A DNA stretch of 64,000 nt from Macrocystis pyrifera (lineage: Eukaryota; Sar; Phaeophyceae; Laminariales; Laminariaceae): positions 17,706,468 through 17,770,467 of the forward strand of contig JASSKH010000002.1 in assembly GCA_031763025.1 (NCBI GenBank). Direction: 5' to 3'. Position 1 is the first letter of the stretch; each line of letters starts with the position of its first letter. The translations under genes and the position numbers were made by a program. The notes beneath the pieces were generated by a model. That model did not search any database. It had not been told where the DNA came from and saw only the letters and a list, made by a program, of their open reading frames with translations. Below are positions 10,412 to 21,294 of this stretch, one piece after another.

Positions 10412-12182
10412 TCAAGGCGGCGGTACGTCGGAGTCGAGTCGGCAAGGCACAGCTACGCTCCCCACGTCGTAGTGGCCACGACTTCGGTAAGGCGGAGGCA
10501 TGATGGGTCCTTGTCTAGTCGCCTCGATTATCTTCGCGCGTTCTTGGCTTGCGCGTAAATGGTAGCTAGCACTACCGTATGGTGTCGTTTGTGCCTTGAG
10601 AACAGGCAAGGTCATAGACTTTCGAAGGTAGACATACATATGCTGGAAACCATGATACCAGTCATAGTCGACATCGTCGCAAGACGTGGTACTCCCCCCG
10701 AGTATGCAATCGTACTTCAACCACCGCCCTCTCGAACGCAACTGGGTCACGAAATGGTTCGGAAGGGAGTAGATGACAGCTACGAGGCAGTCCTCAACGC
10801 CTATCATCAAAATGGGTGACGGTGCTGGCGGCTCTCCGGCGTCCTCGTAGATGTCTACACGTGCAGACGCGGAGAAAACGCGATCTGGGGCGTTGTCCGC
10901 ACTCCCAGCAAGAATCGACCATGTGGATGTCCTGATGTGCCGGGCGCAGCTCTCGTCGCAGGGGGGGCACGGAGCAGGTCCAGGAAATGGGAAGTCGGAG
11001 GCGGCTCCGGTTAGGAACAAGGCATTGACTACATCATGGAGTGACTGGGGCGGTCCATGCGGAATCAAGACTGGTGCGGGATCTCGCCATCGTGCACATA
11101 GGGATGCGGTTATCTCGATATGGTCATGGTCTTCGATATGGCAATCGGTAGTGTAGTGCCAGTTGAATCCGAGAGCCGTCCGAGTGTACATGATACGAGC
11201 ATGCCGTTCCACGACGTCACCTGGCCACCCGCTGTTGGGGTGGAGTTCATCATCAGGTCGAAGGGTGATCGCTTCGTATATGGAGCCTGGCGTTCCCATT
11301 ACGGATTCTGCGCCCGGTAGGCCGCTACTACCAAGGATCTTGTCACGTGCTTGAGCCAAAGAATCCTGCACTCCGCCAAAGAATGCGACGCATACCGAAC
11401 GAAATGATACAATACGTTTAGAAGACACATGAAAGCACAACGTAGTATTAATGTATATATGGGTACTTGCGGGCGCCGGTAAGTATTGGGGGGTATTATT
11501 ACGACGAGATGTGTATAGCAGAACAAACAAGAACTTACCAAGAGGGGGCGTTGGAGAGTCTTGCCGTCGAACATGCAGGCACGGACAGCCGCACGAGTGG
11601 AGAAGAAGATGGCTCTAGCTGGTGTTGCCATGGTTGGGTTGGGGAGAGGGTGTCCTTCCCAAGCAGCTATGGCGGTGTTGAAGAAGCAATTGTTGTTCTC
11701 ATTGGGCGGCAGAAAAGGTGAAGGGCGGATGGAGCCGGTGTCTGTTTGTCCGTCGTTGGTGTGGCATGTATAACTAGCCGGAGGACTTGTCGTGGCCGGT
11801 CGGAATGAAGAGGGATCATCCAAGAACAAGCCTAGTGTAGCCTTGTCGAGGCGTTCGAGGTAGTCGATCATAGCCGCTACATCGTCGTCCTGTGGATGGG
11901 TCAGATCGTCGAGAGTAACCGGCGACAGCAAGAAGAGCTTGCTGGCATCGGTCGCTCGGGACAGAGCGACGTAGACAGCCGCGCTGTCCATATAGCCGTC
12001 TACTGGCTTACGAATGTCGAGCACCAAGTTTAGGGATGGTTTACTGAGGAAAGAATACCAAGAGACAGAGGCACCTGCATTCTGTTGATGGTGAATTTCC
12101 GCTTGCTTTTACCAACGATGGAGAACTTCCTGTAAACCGGACAGCAGCCGATGACACCTCGAGGGAGCCCGTCTAGCTTTAT
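10412..12182 (-). CDS. PIF1-like helicase C-terminus fused to USP-like cysteine protease
   Basis: Read on the minus strand. The first part (12182-12028) is a helicase remnant: LPRGVIGCCPVYRKF, then RKFTINRMQVPLSL, typical of the region before motif V in PIF1-family helicases. A small frameshift follows at about 12037, where the usual H-x-x-Q-G motif is lost. The next frame reads LNLVLDIRKPVDGY and motif VI VYVALSRATD near 11945-11975. After about 60 linker residues comes NNNCFFNTAIAAW (Cys codon 11686-11688), which matches the catalytic Cys box of C19/USP deubiquitinases. A 173-bp intron joins in phase 0 to an exon of about 318 codons. That exon ends with NHFVTQLRSRGRWLKYD, resembling the USP His box. 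The protease exons have no internal stops. The helicase 5' end is truncated (stop at 12183-12185), so this is a fragment. Helicase identity is strong; USP identity is moderate. Confidence 0.7.
11366..11538 (-). other. Spliceosomal intron in the helicase-protease gene
   Basis: Donor GTAAGT follows codon TTG at 11541-11539. Acceptor GGAGTGCAG ends at 11366. Removing it joins two open frames in phase 0, giving leucine then aspartate. The open frames on both sides and the consensus ends support a real intron. Confidence 0.7.
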
Positions 12183-12206
12183 TTAGCCCAGCTCTGTCGG
12201 CGGCGT

Positions 12207-12480
12207 CGATGTTTGGAAGGCTTGAGCTATAGGTGGTACTTCATCTGCACACGTTTTGAAGGCTTGAGCTACAGAAGATATCTCATCTACACACATTTTC
12301 CCCAGGCTGAGCTATAGGAGCTACATGAGTTACAGTAGCTCATCTGCGCCCGAGATGAGCCATAGGAGCTACATGAGCTACACATGTTTCCCCCGGCTTG
12401 AGCTATAGGCGGTAGCTCATCTGCACATGTTTTCGAAGCGTGAGCTATGCACAATAGATGAGCTAGCTCATGAGCTGTCG
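12207..12480. repeat. Minisatellite of about 42 bp units
   Basis: Five or six diverged units of the form GGCTTGAGCTATAGG, then a GTAGCTCATCTGCACA-type segment, then TTTT. AGCTCAT/ATGAGCT palindromes recur within it. The array abuts the truncated end of the helicase fragment. Confidence 0.75.
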
Positions 12481-13029
12481 GGGGTGTGCAGAAAGTTCAG
12501 TATCGACCGATCGGTTGAACTCACAGCTGACGTACAGATCCGACCAACCAAACAGAGGCACATTCGACATAAGGAAAAAAACTGCTGTGAATCAACAGCC
12601 AAACCCTCTGGTCAAGAGTCACGAGCGACAGCGATAGATACAACGGTAGGTCGGTCTACAGCAGTCTACACCATCTGCACATCTGCACCCACCTCTTTTT
12701 TGAAGGCATGCGTCAACCTGGACTGCTGTGTTGTTCTTGTTAGGCTTCTCACTGCTCGTGCCGAGGTAGCTCCTCGAATCTAGCGCTTTAGACTAGACCA
12801 CAAAAGGACAAAGGCTACTGCGAGCGATTTTGCTTTCGTATCTTGCTCAGCCGCGGTTCGTGGCCGCGTCGGTCTCAGCCTTGGCATGTGTTCGGTACGT
12901 AAGATCGCCTGACTTGCTGACCGGAGTATCCAGCGGTTTGTATGTTTGTATGGGGTTGGACGACGTGGGTACAAGGGGATAGTTACTTATCGTCCCCTGA
13001 GTTGATTTTTTAAACGTGACTCACGAGTC
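12481..13029. other. Intergenic; nothing recognised
   Basis: No gene, RNA or repeat unit stands out. Short frames on both strands lack domain features. Confidence 0.4.
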
Positions 13030-13565
13030 GCGTTTACCGCTTGCCCGTTCCACCGGTCAAAAAGAAAAAAAACGAACAGCAGAGCTTCCCTCTTAGCCTT
13101 GTACGCCGCCCGCCCGTCTCGCGACCACCTCATCATCGATTGGGTCCGGATAAAGTTTTCCTCCCTCTCTGCCACAGTGAGCGTCGTCGCCCGCCTCGCG
13201 TCAAGCCCGGTGCTCACCGTGGCCCCGCTTCGCCACTTCGACAAAGTTGGTGCTCAAACTGCATTGAAGTCTCTTTGACGTTTAGTTTAGTCGCAAAAAC
13301 AAGCACCGCTTGAATACTATTTCGCATATCAAAACGACCCTTATATCTCGTATATTGTGCAAGCGGAGCCTCACAAGGAGGCCAGGCAGATACCATTTGT
13401 GCTTCCTGCGTGTCTCGAGACACACGCGACGCCTAGCCATGCAAACGGCAAAGGCGCTACTTGCAACACCCCCTCTGCCTGCTAGCACCCGCTGACACCC
13501 GCGGTGGCGCCGGGCTCGCCCGCGGTACCGCGTTCTGACTACACGCACGCGCACGAAACGAAATA
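13030..13565 (-). repeat. Dispersed repeat family B, minus-strand copy
   Basis: The reverse complement matches 49990-50540 in order. Shared blocks are CGTTTCGTG with GCGTGCGTGT; CGTCGCGTGTG with CTCGAGACAC; AAGGGTCGTT; ATTCAAGCGGTGCTT; and a coding-like block of about 45 codons ending in a T-rich tract. In this copy that block reads ARRATTLTVAEREENFIRT and then RWSRDGRAAYKAKREAL on the minus strand (about 13215-13075). Confidence 0.75.
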
Positions 13566-13694
13566 AAAATGGTTTCAGATTATGTAAGCAACGCTTGACT
13601 CGTACGTGGTATGTTCGTATGAATATGAGTACGAGAAGGCGCTTCTATTGACGCACGCAGTGTTTGTTCGAAAATATAAGCTGTACCGGGACAT

Positions 13695-13996
13695 TGTTTG
13701 CCATAAAACGGTATACCTTGACAGAAAATGTCATATGACTTGGGTTTGGTGTGCCCTGATCACCTCGTTTTACTTTTCGTACCGTAAACTGGCAAAAATA
13801 CGGTGTACCGTTTTTTTTTTTGGCATTTTTGCAAGTGAGACGGACGGACATGGATGTTTCGCCAAAGAACGGTATACCTTGACAGAAAATGCCATCTTAC
13901 TTGGGTTTGGTGTACCCTGATGGCCTGGTTAGAGTTTTTCGTACCGTAAACTGGCAAAAAAGCGCTGGTGAACCGTTTTTTGTCATTTTGTCCGTT
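13695..13996 (+). repeat. Tandem duplication, 161-bp period
   Basis: Two units share ACGGTATACCTTGACAGAAA, CTTGGGTTTGGTGT and CGTACCGTAAACTGGCAAAA. GGTATACC lies at 13710 and 13871. The two units have diverged by substitutions and small indels. Confidence 0.8.
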
Positions 13997-14084
13997 AGGA
14001 CAGGAGAGTAATTTTGCTTCTAGATTACCCTAGGGTAAAACCCTAGGGAACAAGCGAAACATAAATAATGTGGGCGGTAAAAAT

Positions 14085-14370
14085 TGAACGCGAACAATAG
14101 AAAGTGGAGACCTGTGGAACTACCTAACTGGCGCCCAGTTCAAGACTTGGCATACATGCATAATCGAAGATCCCAGGGAGTTCCGAGCCACCGAAGGATC
14201 GACGGAACACTCCCCCCTGGTGTTTGGAGTTGAGACCGCGCTGTTGTCCACTGCAGTAAAAAAGGCGGGGAAGTAGTACCGGGGGGTCCTTGAAGCAGTC
14301 GAACGGTTCATGAGGTGGCACGAGGATGAGGCACAGCTGAGTTGGCAGCGCCGCTCATCCGCCGTGGGTG
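14085..14370 (+). pseudogene. Unrecognised coding-like fragment
   Basis: One plus-strand frame reads as protein for about 95 codons with one TAG near 14272: WNYLTGAQFKTWHTC, then STEHSPLVFGVETALLS, then RFMRWHEDEAQLSWQ. Codon use and residue mix look like real protein rather than repeat, but I do not recognise the family. It ends where family D repeat sequence begins. It may be a piece of a transposon or a captured host exon. Confidence 0.35.
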
Positions 14371-14379
14371 GTGCCCCAA

Positions 14380-15030
14380 GGGAATGGAGGAGGGGGGGGC
14401 AACAGGAGGAGTAGAAGGGAAACCACGGTGGACGTAGTAGGAAGGCGACGGCAGACAGGGTAGCAAGGCATCAGGCCGACTAGTAAGTGGGACATGTCTA
14501 TGTTACTCGTCCCGCCAACTGCTGCAGGTGGTTCGAACGTGGTCTTCCTTCGGTTTCTTTTTCTTTTTGCGCTATAATCCTCCGGGATTTCTGGTTGCTT
14601 ACTATCTTTTGTCCTTGTCCTCATGACAGGAGTCTTGTGGCGTGGGTGGATGACGAGTCTGCCTTGCTTGTTTCGTATTGTCTGACGCACCCTCTCCGGG
14701 GGTGGGGCATAGTTGACAAAAGCAGGGCGAAGACTGCAGACAGGGTAGTAAGGTACCAGACCGACTAGTAGGTAGAACCTGTCTATGGTACTCATACCAC
14801 AAACAGGTGCGGCTACCTGGAAGGTGTTGTGCTTCGGTTTGCTTGATATATCTCTTGGTTCTTAGTCTCACTCTATTTATATATAGCGGTATTGGTTCTT
14901 TGCTCGTTTTTATAGTCTGCCATGTGAGAGGCACGACAGTTTTTTTTTTTTTTGTTTTTTATTCGCTTTTCCTATTCTGATTTGTTTTTGTTTGTTTGTT
15001 TTCTCTCTTTCATAGAATGAGTATGTCGTG
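14380..15030 (+). repeat. Dispersed repeat family D copy
   Basis: 14380-14560 matches the tandem units at 37.2-39.05 kb (GAGTAGAAGGGAAACC, GCAGACAGGGTAGCAAGGCA, CTGCTGCAGGTGGTTCGAAC). 14600-14830 is the reverse complement of 18870-19000 and 55590-55720 (GGTGGATGACGAG, GACAGGGTAGTAAGG). T-rich tracts follow at 14940-15010. Confidence 0.65.
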
Positions 15031-16619
15031 CCTGTCGTTACCCAGTTGTTGTTCATCTCACATTCACTCTCCAATCAAGGAGTCCGAGGTCACACAAAGG
15101 TGCTGGAGCCCTAGGAAGTATCGAAACACCACGAAAGATCAAAATTCGGCCGGTAAGCACGACGCTTCCCACCTAAAAATACACGAGACAAAAAAGGCGC
15201 ACACCAAATTAAATCATTGCGCAAACTGAACTAACATTGCCGCGGGTATCCACCCAACTACAGCATAAGAGTTCCTCCCGTTCCCATAACTAACCAACTC
15301 GTAGCTACTGACTACAGCGGTTGTTTTCTGGAGTGCTGCCTGCACCGTACGAAACGCGCGGTAGTCGTGAACACAGAGAGGAACACGCCTGCTGCCTGTG
15401 GTGCTGTCAGAGTGACGACTCGCGGACATGCAGTGAAAAAAGAGCAATCGCACCAAAAACCACCATACAAATATCAACGATCACCATGTCTTCCCGGACT
15501 GTCTGACAAAAATCGCAGCACTGCTATGATACCACGTCCCTGACAATTGCGGGGGTCATTCCCCATGATGAGTATATACAACTCGTCCACCCTACGATGA
15601 CCAGTGACGTAAATGACAGGTACGTACCGCTGCCTCGTAAACAATATTAGAAAGAAACGACGACCATTGCTCCCGTGGTGGTGCGCGCGCCGGTCGTGGG
15701 TCTCCGTGTGCCGTCCTGCTGCCGTTCTCCATGGCCGCCTCATCGCCCAAGCCCAATCAGCCTGCTCCTTCGCACGTGCTCTCGTTGCCACTCCCTTCCA
15801 GTCGGTTCCCCTCGTCCGTCCCGAAAACAAAATGCTCCTCGCACTTGCGGTTCTGACTCCCCCAGCAGCATCTTCGACGTAGTGTTCCCTCTCGCAGCAT
15901 CTTCGACCACGATTACCTAAGAGATATGTATCACCCGCCTCAAAGACAGCAATCTTTTGGTAAAGGCCATTTCTGCATCGGTGATGCAACCATTGTGCTA
16001 TGCTCCCTTGCGTGAAATGAAACATTTTCATGTTTTTGCAACCTCTTTGTGCTACGTACTCGCTCGCAACTTCGAATACACGAAAACACCTCTTCGCCGC
16101 CTACGACTGCCGTCTGGCGCACCCTACGCCCTCACACACCCTATCAGGAGCATCCCGCAATTTCGTGGGCTGAAGCGTCCTGTGAGGAGCTGTAGCTGTC
16201 CACAAGTGAAGTGCAAACGTTCAGTTGGGAGTTGTTTTTTGTCTCATTTTGGGCACCCCAAATTTCGACCAATTTCGACAATGCAGCACCTCCAAGTCGA
16301 GGTGTAGGCTTCTGTTAGAGACGCGGGAGATCCATCTGGAGAGAAACACGAGCTGCTGTGATGAAGCTCTTTCAAGTCACCGTCGCTTTCCTGTAAGCGC
16401 GAACCAGCTGAAGTTCTAAACACAGTGTAAAAATAGCGACGTTTTTTCTTCTGTTCCGATGAAACACCTAGAGATTACAGCCACCGGAAACCCGGGGACC
16501 AGGAGACACTTCGGTGCCAGCGCAGCCTTAAGGTGAAGAACAGCCGGATACGACATAATACATGAAAATGATGGAGAGGACATAAAAATATCAAAATCTC
16601 GTCCGTGTAGGTATGTGAG
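15031..16619. other. Mostly unassigned; one short exon-like frame
   Basis: A frame at 15731-15871 (plus) starts with ATGGCCGCC in good initiation context and encodes about 46 residues rich in Pro and Ser (KPNQPAPSHVLSLPLPSSRF), then a stop. It could be a first exon but no family is recognised. A 185-codon minus frame across 15474-16031 looks like a shadow. Nothing else is supportable here. Confidence 0.3.
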
Positions 16620-16810
16620 CGATCCCGTACAAGGCTTACCGCTCCAGGCTGCGAGACCGATAGAATGCGGTGGTAGTAGTGGTGTGAGGTAGTGCTGTAT
16701 GTAGTTCTGAGAGTTTCATCACGCTCGTATTGCTGTAGTTCCAAGAGTAGCCTCACGATTGTATTGCATCGTGCTCAACGCCTGTCCCCCTCTCGCTGTA
16801 GACGCGCAAC
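16620..16810 (+). repeat. Dispersed repeat family A, third copy
   Basis: It shares GCTTACCGCTCCAGGCTG, GGTGGTAGTAGTG and AGTAGCCTCACGATTGTATT with the copies at 9385-9900. Confidence 0.6.
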
Positions 16811-17366
16811 AACAAGGTGTGCCGTAAAAATGAAAAACACACCGAAAATAGAGAGTGGGGACTGGCAAAATCAGTTGTGGATATCTGCTGACAGTTAATC
16901 TTCTCAACGTGGCTATTTAAGCACTCTGGTTGGCTAAGGGGTATATTATACACGGCTCAATCAACCTAGACTATTTCCAAGCCACCGCATCCCGGTCGTA
17001 CCGGATCACCCTACAGTAGAGTATTTGAAAGCACAGCATCCAAGACGATCGAGTCAACCTAGAGTCTTAACAAGCACAGCATCCCAGCACTGATCACTGG
17101 CTCAGAGTTCGGGTGAGGGTTCGGGTCGGAGGGTCGACTTTTAGGCGCCAAACACACTACTTCCATAAATACTCCACGCCTCGGTAAAATGAGCTACGTA
17201 CGTGTAGGGCAGGCGGATCAGAAAGTATATAACGAATAGATAGACGTAACGTACGAGTAGGTAGAGATGAACGCCCTGAGACGTGTCTGAGTGAGAAGGC
17301 GCGAGAGACGGGTATGGCAACTGGATTTTTACTGCTTGAAAGTCAGCGAATAGATGAAATGTATAG

Positions 17367-17478
17367 CTATTACGGGGGTCCATAGTTAATGGGACCAAAT
17401 TTTGTGAGTAAAAATAGGTAAATATATAGGTTTTTATGTATACCATAGGTCCTATTAACTATGGACCCCCCTAATAGG
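17367..17478 (+). mobile_element. Small TIR element (MITE), copy 1
   Basis: About 112 bp with inverted ends of about 30 bp: CTATTACGGGGGTCCATAGT at the left and the complement of CTATTAGGGGGGTCCATAGT at the right, both continuing into TAAT-GGACC. The interior is A/T-rich. A second copy lies in opposite orientation at 42691-42797. It encodes nothing, so it would depend on a transposase elsewhere. Confidence 0.8.
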
Positions 17479-17751
17479 CCAACATTATTTCCAGGGGTGA
17501 TATTTTTTTTTTTTTTTTTTTTTTTCATCATCACTTTTACTTTCCAGCCCACTCGTAGGAGGTTTTACCCTCGACGATCTTCTGGACAAGCCGTGGTCAC
17601 AGGTGTCGTCCCTTCTCCCCCCCGGTACGTGCCTTTAGTTTTTATCGCGCATAGGGTTCAGCATTCCCGCTGCTCGTCGATTTTCATCGAATGTACAGCT
17701 AACTCACGCTCTCGCGCTTTCCGCTAATCAATTTTTTGCAAGAAAAAGTCC

Positions 17752-17838
17752 CTACGAGCATGCACTCGGTGAGACTCGAACTCACGAAATTGATCTTGAT
17801 AGGCTCGCGGACCACCTACCAAGCCACCGGGGACGCCG
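17752..17838 (-). ncRNA. tRNA-like sequence with A and B boxes
   Basis: On the minus strand TGGCTTGGTAGG resembles a pol III A box, and about 40 bases later GTGAGTTCGAGTCTCAC forms a good T-arm with a B-box core. A T-rich run (ACTTTTTC) follows about 20 bases downstream, as a pol III terminator would. A clean anticodon arm and a full acceptor stem cannot be drawn, so this is more likely a tRNA pseudogene or SINE head than a working tRNA. Confidence 0.35.
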
Positions 17839-18035
17839 ATGCTACGTGGTGACCCAGTATGTTTATACTTTACACCCCAACGACTAAGAACTTCAAGTCG
17901 CTAAAACAAAGGGAGGATCTGGCGTTGGCATGCAATGCCCGGTAGCGTTTGGCGGTTGTAGTTCTCTCAGCTGTAAGTAATCGAAGTGAGCCCCATCCTC
18001 CACTCGTCAGGTCCGCTTGACTACCGTAAACGGGA

Positions 18036-18170
18036 TATTAGTCCGGGTACCCGAATATCCGGGTACCCGGAACCCGTTTCCGGTACGCTGAAAAGCCGGG
18101 TTACCCGGTGGCGAGTCCGAGTTCGGTCTCAAGAGTTTGGCGGGTACCCGTTCGAGACAAGTACCAGGCG
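18036..18170. repeat. GGGTACCCG palindrome cluster
   Basis: GGGTACCCG or close variants occur about five times in 135 bp (CCGGGTACCCGAATATCCGG and similar). Each copy is a self-complementary site. No gene overlaps it with confidence. Confidence 0.6.
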
Positions 18171-18384
18171 GGTAACACCCCTAGTTCATATGCTATGGCT
18201 GCTGCTATATGGAGCGTTCAAGAAGAAGGGGAGTCAAAATGAGTCTCATGCCAGTAGATTTATTTTGTGTCGAAAATGCCAACGTGTTTGTTTCGATTGT
18301 GTTTTTGGAATCCCCGCAGGAAATCTGGTGGCCCTTTAGTTGCGGGCGATCAACGCAAAAAACCGAAACCTTCAATTGTTAATA

Positions 18385-19000
18385 ATAGTGTTCTTCACAT
18401 TAGACGCCCTTTTTACACGTCGACATCCAGCACAACCAATGTTTGTGTCGATTCTTTAATCCTAGAGAGAAACAAACTCTGTGGTCACAAAACTACGAGA
18501 CAGAGATAATAGATTATTATGCAGTAAGCAGAGTAGACAATGCAATACCATGTCATCGTATTGGATACGACAGGCACTACACACACGTTGTATGAAAGAG
18601 AGACAATTCGAGAGAAGCAAAGGAAAACACATCGCAAGAGAAAAAAGAAAACGTGTCGTGCCCCTCAGAAAATGTGGCAGACAGCGCGAAAACAAGCAAA
18701 ATGAACCTTACCACCACATATAGACGGAGTATAACTAAAAACCTAAGGAAAGAACATGCAAACCGAAGCACAACAAAACAAATACAACATAAAACACCCT
18801 CCAGGTCGCCGCAGCAGCTTTTGGGACGGTTAGCATTGACCGGTTCTACCTACTTTCACAAGTAATTGGTCTGGTACCTTGCTATCCTGTCTGCCCTCTC
18901 CTTCCCTGTTCTTGCTTTCTTCAACCGTGCCCCATCTGTGGAGACGATGCGCCTGGCAGTAGAAAAAAGCAGGCTCGTTATCCACCCACGAAAAAAGCTT
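18385..19000 (-). repeat. Dispersed repeat family D copy
   Basis: It matches 55065-55720 in the same orientation. Shared pieces are TCTTCACATTA, GTCGACATCCAGCACAACCA, GTCACAAAACTACG, ACCCTCCAGGTCGCCGCAGC, TGGTACCTTGCTA with CTGTCTGCC, and CATCCACCCACG-like ends. The strand is set relative to the copy at 14600-14830. Confidence 0.7.
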
Positions 19001-19329
19001 TCCTTTCATAAGGACAGGAAGATGACTTCACGTCGACGGTTGTCGTTATGCTTTTTTCATAATAAGGAATATCGTCCCGTAGACGTTGGAAGCATCCAGA
19101 GGAGTACCGGGCACTAGTTCTTCACGAGGACGTATGAAACGCGCGATCGATGTACGCACCTTGCAAAGTTGAATACCGACCCGTCGGGAGAACTCACAGC
19201 TGTCGTATTTTACACCGGTAGTTTTTAATATTATAGGAGGCTACGACACCATGACACCCGAGGGCACAACAGCACACCTAGCACGTACCTACTGGAGTAG
19301 CTAAGCCAAAGCAGTCGTGCCTTCTGCAA

Positions 19330-20100
19330 TCGGGCTTCGTCAGCTGGAGTCGTGAGAAACGCCGGCAAGCGCAAAGCAGCGGCGCCGAGGGTCCTCGTTG
19401 GATCTTCCGCTTCGGAGCAAGACTACGAGGACGATGGTGCTGCCGGCGACAGCGACGCCGAGGCGACGGGAGTCATAAAGCCCGCCGTCGAGTAAGGCTC
19501 TGGCCTCAATGACGAAGCAGAGAGGCCCCCCCCCTCAAGAAGCCCCCTGCCCTTGAGAGCGGCACAACCGTCGTGTGGCGTAAACCGATGAACAAAACGT
19601 CGACTCTGCGGGCGTTCTTCTTCCAGGGCACGGAGTAAAGGAAGAAAAGGGCGCAGGGCATCGTCGAGGGCTGCAAGAAGCCGGTCGTGATGGCGCAGGC
19701 GACGTCGAACCTATCGCCTTACAAATTACAACCAACAAGACATCTCAAACCATCAAGACATGTTTAACGGATACCTACCAAAGTTTAGTGACCTCCCCCC
19801 CCCCCAATGAGTACACCCCCCCCCCCCCCCCCCCCCCGGAAAAGCAGCAACTCGAAATTGCTCAAAACATATACTTCAGTAAGGCATTAACACCTCGATT
19901 GCTGACCCTGAAGAAGTGATTCCTGCGGTCGAGAGCTCAAAATCGTTCGACACTATTGTTCAGTTCAGAGCCCTCGGCCACGTTTCTCCCCCCCAACGCA
20001 TGGTTGAAATGACCGCCACAGGTGAGGTCCTGCAGGAAGCCGGCCACTGGACATCGTCAATCTCCTCCCGAAGGCCACACCGAACTCCAGACACACCACC
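19330..20100 (+). pseudogene. hAT-like transposase remnant
   Basis: Three coding-like pieces lie in order. First, RNAGKRKAAAPRVLVGSS followed by an acidic stretch up to a stop near 19493. Second, a BED-finger-like piece (VVWRKPMNKTSTLRAFFF, then CKKPVVMAQATSNLSPY) with a TAA inside. Third, after a poly-C tract, PEEVIPAVESSKSFDTIV and then HVSPPQRMVEM, which resembles the conserved block after the BED region in hAT transposases. Frames differ between pieces and the catalytic domain is not visible. Assignment rests on pattern resemblance only. Confidence 0.4.
19790..19840. repeat. Poly-C tracts
   Basis: Two runs of C (about 11 and about 22 bases) are separated by AATGAGTACA. They interrupt the hAT-like remnant. 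Confidence 0.9.
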
Positions 20101-20734
20101 GAATCAGGCCACGCCACGTCTTGCACTCTGTCGTCGAACCTGTCGCCGAACACCATGTCCTCAACGTCGCCAACGGAGCGCATATATCAAGTTAAAACCG
20201 CGGTTGACAAGATGTCCCACTCAACGCTTGGCACTCGAATCAGTGGCACCCGCGTCCCATGAGCCGGGCCTTCATGTTCTGGGTGAGCTTCGCCAACAGC
20301 CACTATCGGCAGTAGGTGGAAAGTGTTGTCGAGAACGACCAATTTCTCGCGCGGCAACCTTCGCACAGCTGTAAACAGCTGCAGCGTCAATTTCTTATAG
20401 CTGCTTTGTGGGTGTGTACCACTGCTGCCCATCTATATGCTGTCCACGACAACGAGCAAGGCGGTCTCCATTGTTCCTGCTATGCTGGCGGAGGCTTGCA
20501 GCAGTGCCGCGGCGCTATTCGAAGCAAAATAGTTATTTCTACGAAAAATAACCAATAATAACCACCAAATTCAAGTTGATTGATTATCATATGACTATTT
20601 TTTAGATAATCAAATAACCACGGAAATAAAATCATATTATGATTAACATAATCACGGTTTGAAAATATGATTAATCATAATTATCTTCGTTGATTACCAA
20701 CCCTAGTCTGCGGTCTCTCGGTTGCAGTTCTTGT

Positions 20735-20800
20735 GAATAAACTCTGCACTCGTACGTACGTACGTACGTACGTACGTATTTATACATACGTACGCTGATT
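20735..20800. repeat. (TACG)n microsatellite
   Basis: About seven perfect TACG units, then a TATTTATACATACGTACG tail. The motif is its own reverse complement. Confidence 0.9.
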
Positions 20801-21294
20801 TCACCTTTTCTACTTTGGGGTGTACGATGTGCATCAGTTATTGTGATGTGTACTCTGTTGTTTTCTATGGTCACAGGAGTCATATGTCACAGTATAGCAC
20901 CTTGGACAAGCACGGTATCCCGTCTGCTCCAGCCCGCGTCGAGGTGCTCTCAATTTTGGTACGGCAAGACAATTTCATGAAGAGCAGGCGGTTCCGCAAG
21001 GATGATCGAGAAGCTTCAAAGCTGGCAACGGGGGGGGGGGGAGGGGCACCAGAATAAATACTCCTGGTGACCTTCAGGTCCAAGTGGAGCTCGTGGTACC
21101 TATACCGCAAAGAAAAGAAAACAAATCAGATTTTGAAAGCCACACGCCTGATGTTCAGGCGCATTTTTTTTATAATTGACTTTCATGGACTATAAAACCG
21201 CTCGTTGCGCGCGTTTTTTACTTGGTTTTAGTACGTACCTGAGTTTGACCCAAATGGAGCAGTTATACCTGATTTGGCCACAGCCCTCATTATA
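20801..21294. other. Unassigned
   Basis: No supportable gene. The stretch contains a G-run at 21030-21041 and an A/G-rich tract near 21105-21125. Confidence 0.4.

Noticed and set aside
9925..14050. CCCTAGGGTTTTAC motifs as telomere-like repeats
   Set aside because: Only isolated occurrences (9925, 14025-14050), no tandem array of a telomere unit.
15474..16031. 185-residue minus-strand frame
   Set aside because: Composition is erratic, no domain pattern, and the opposite strand has a better initiation context; taken as a chance frame.
20100..20560. Catalytic domain of the hAT-like transposase
   Set aside because: No frame in this stretch keeps the expected acidic motifs; frames change too often to support a call.
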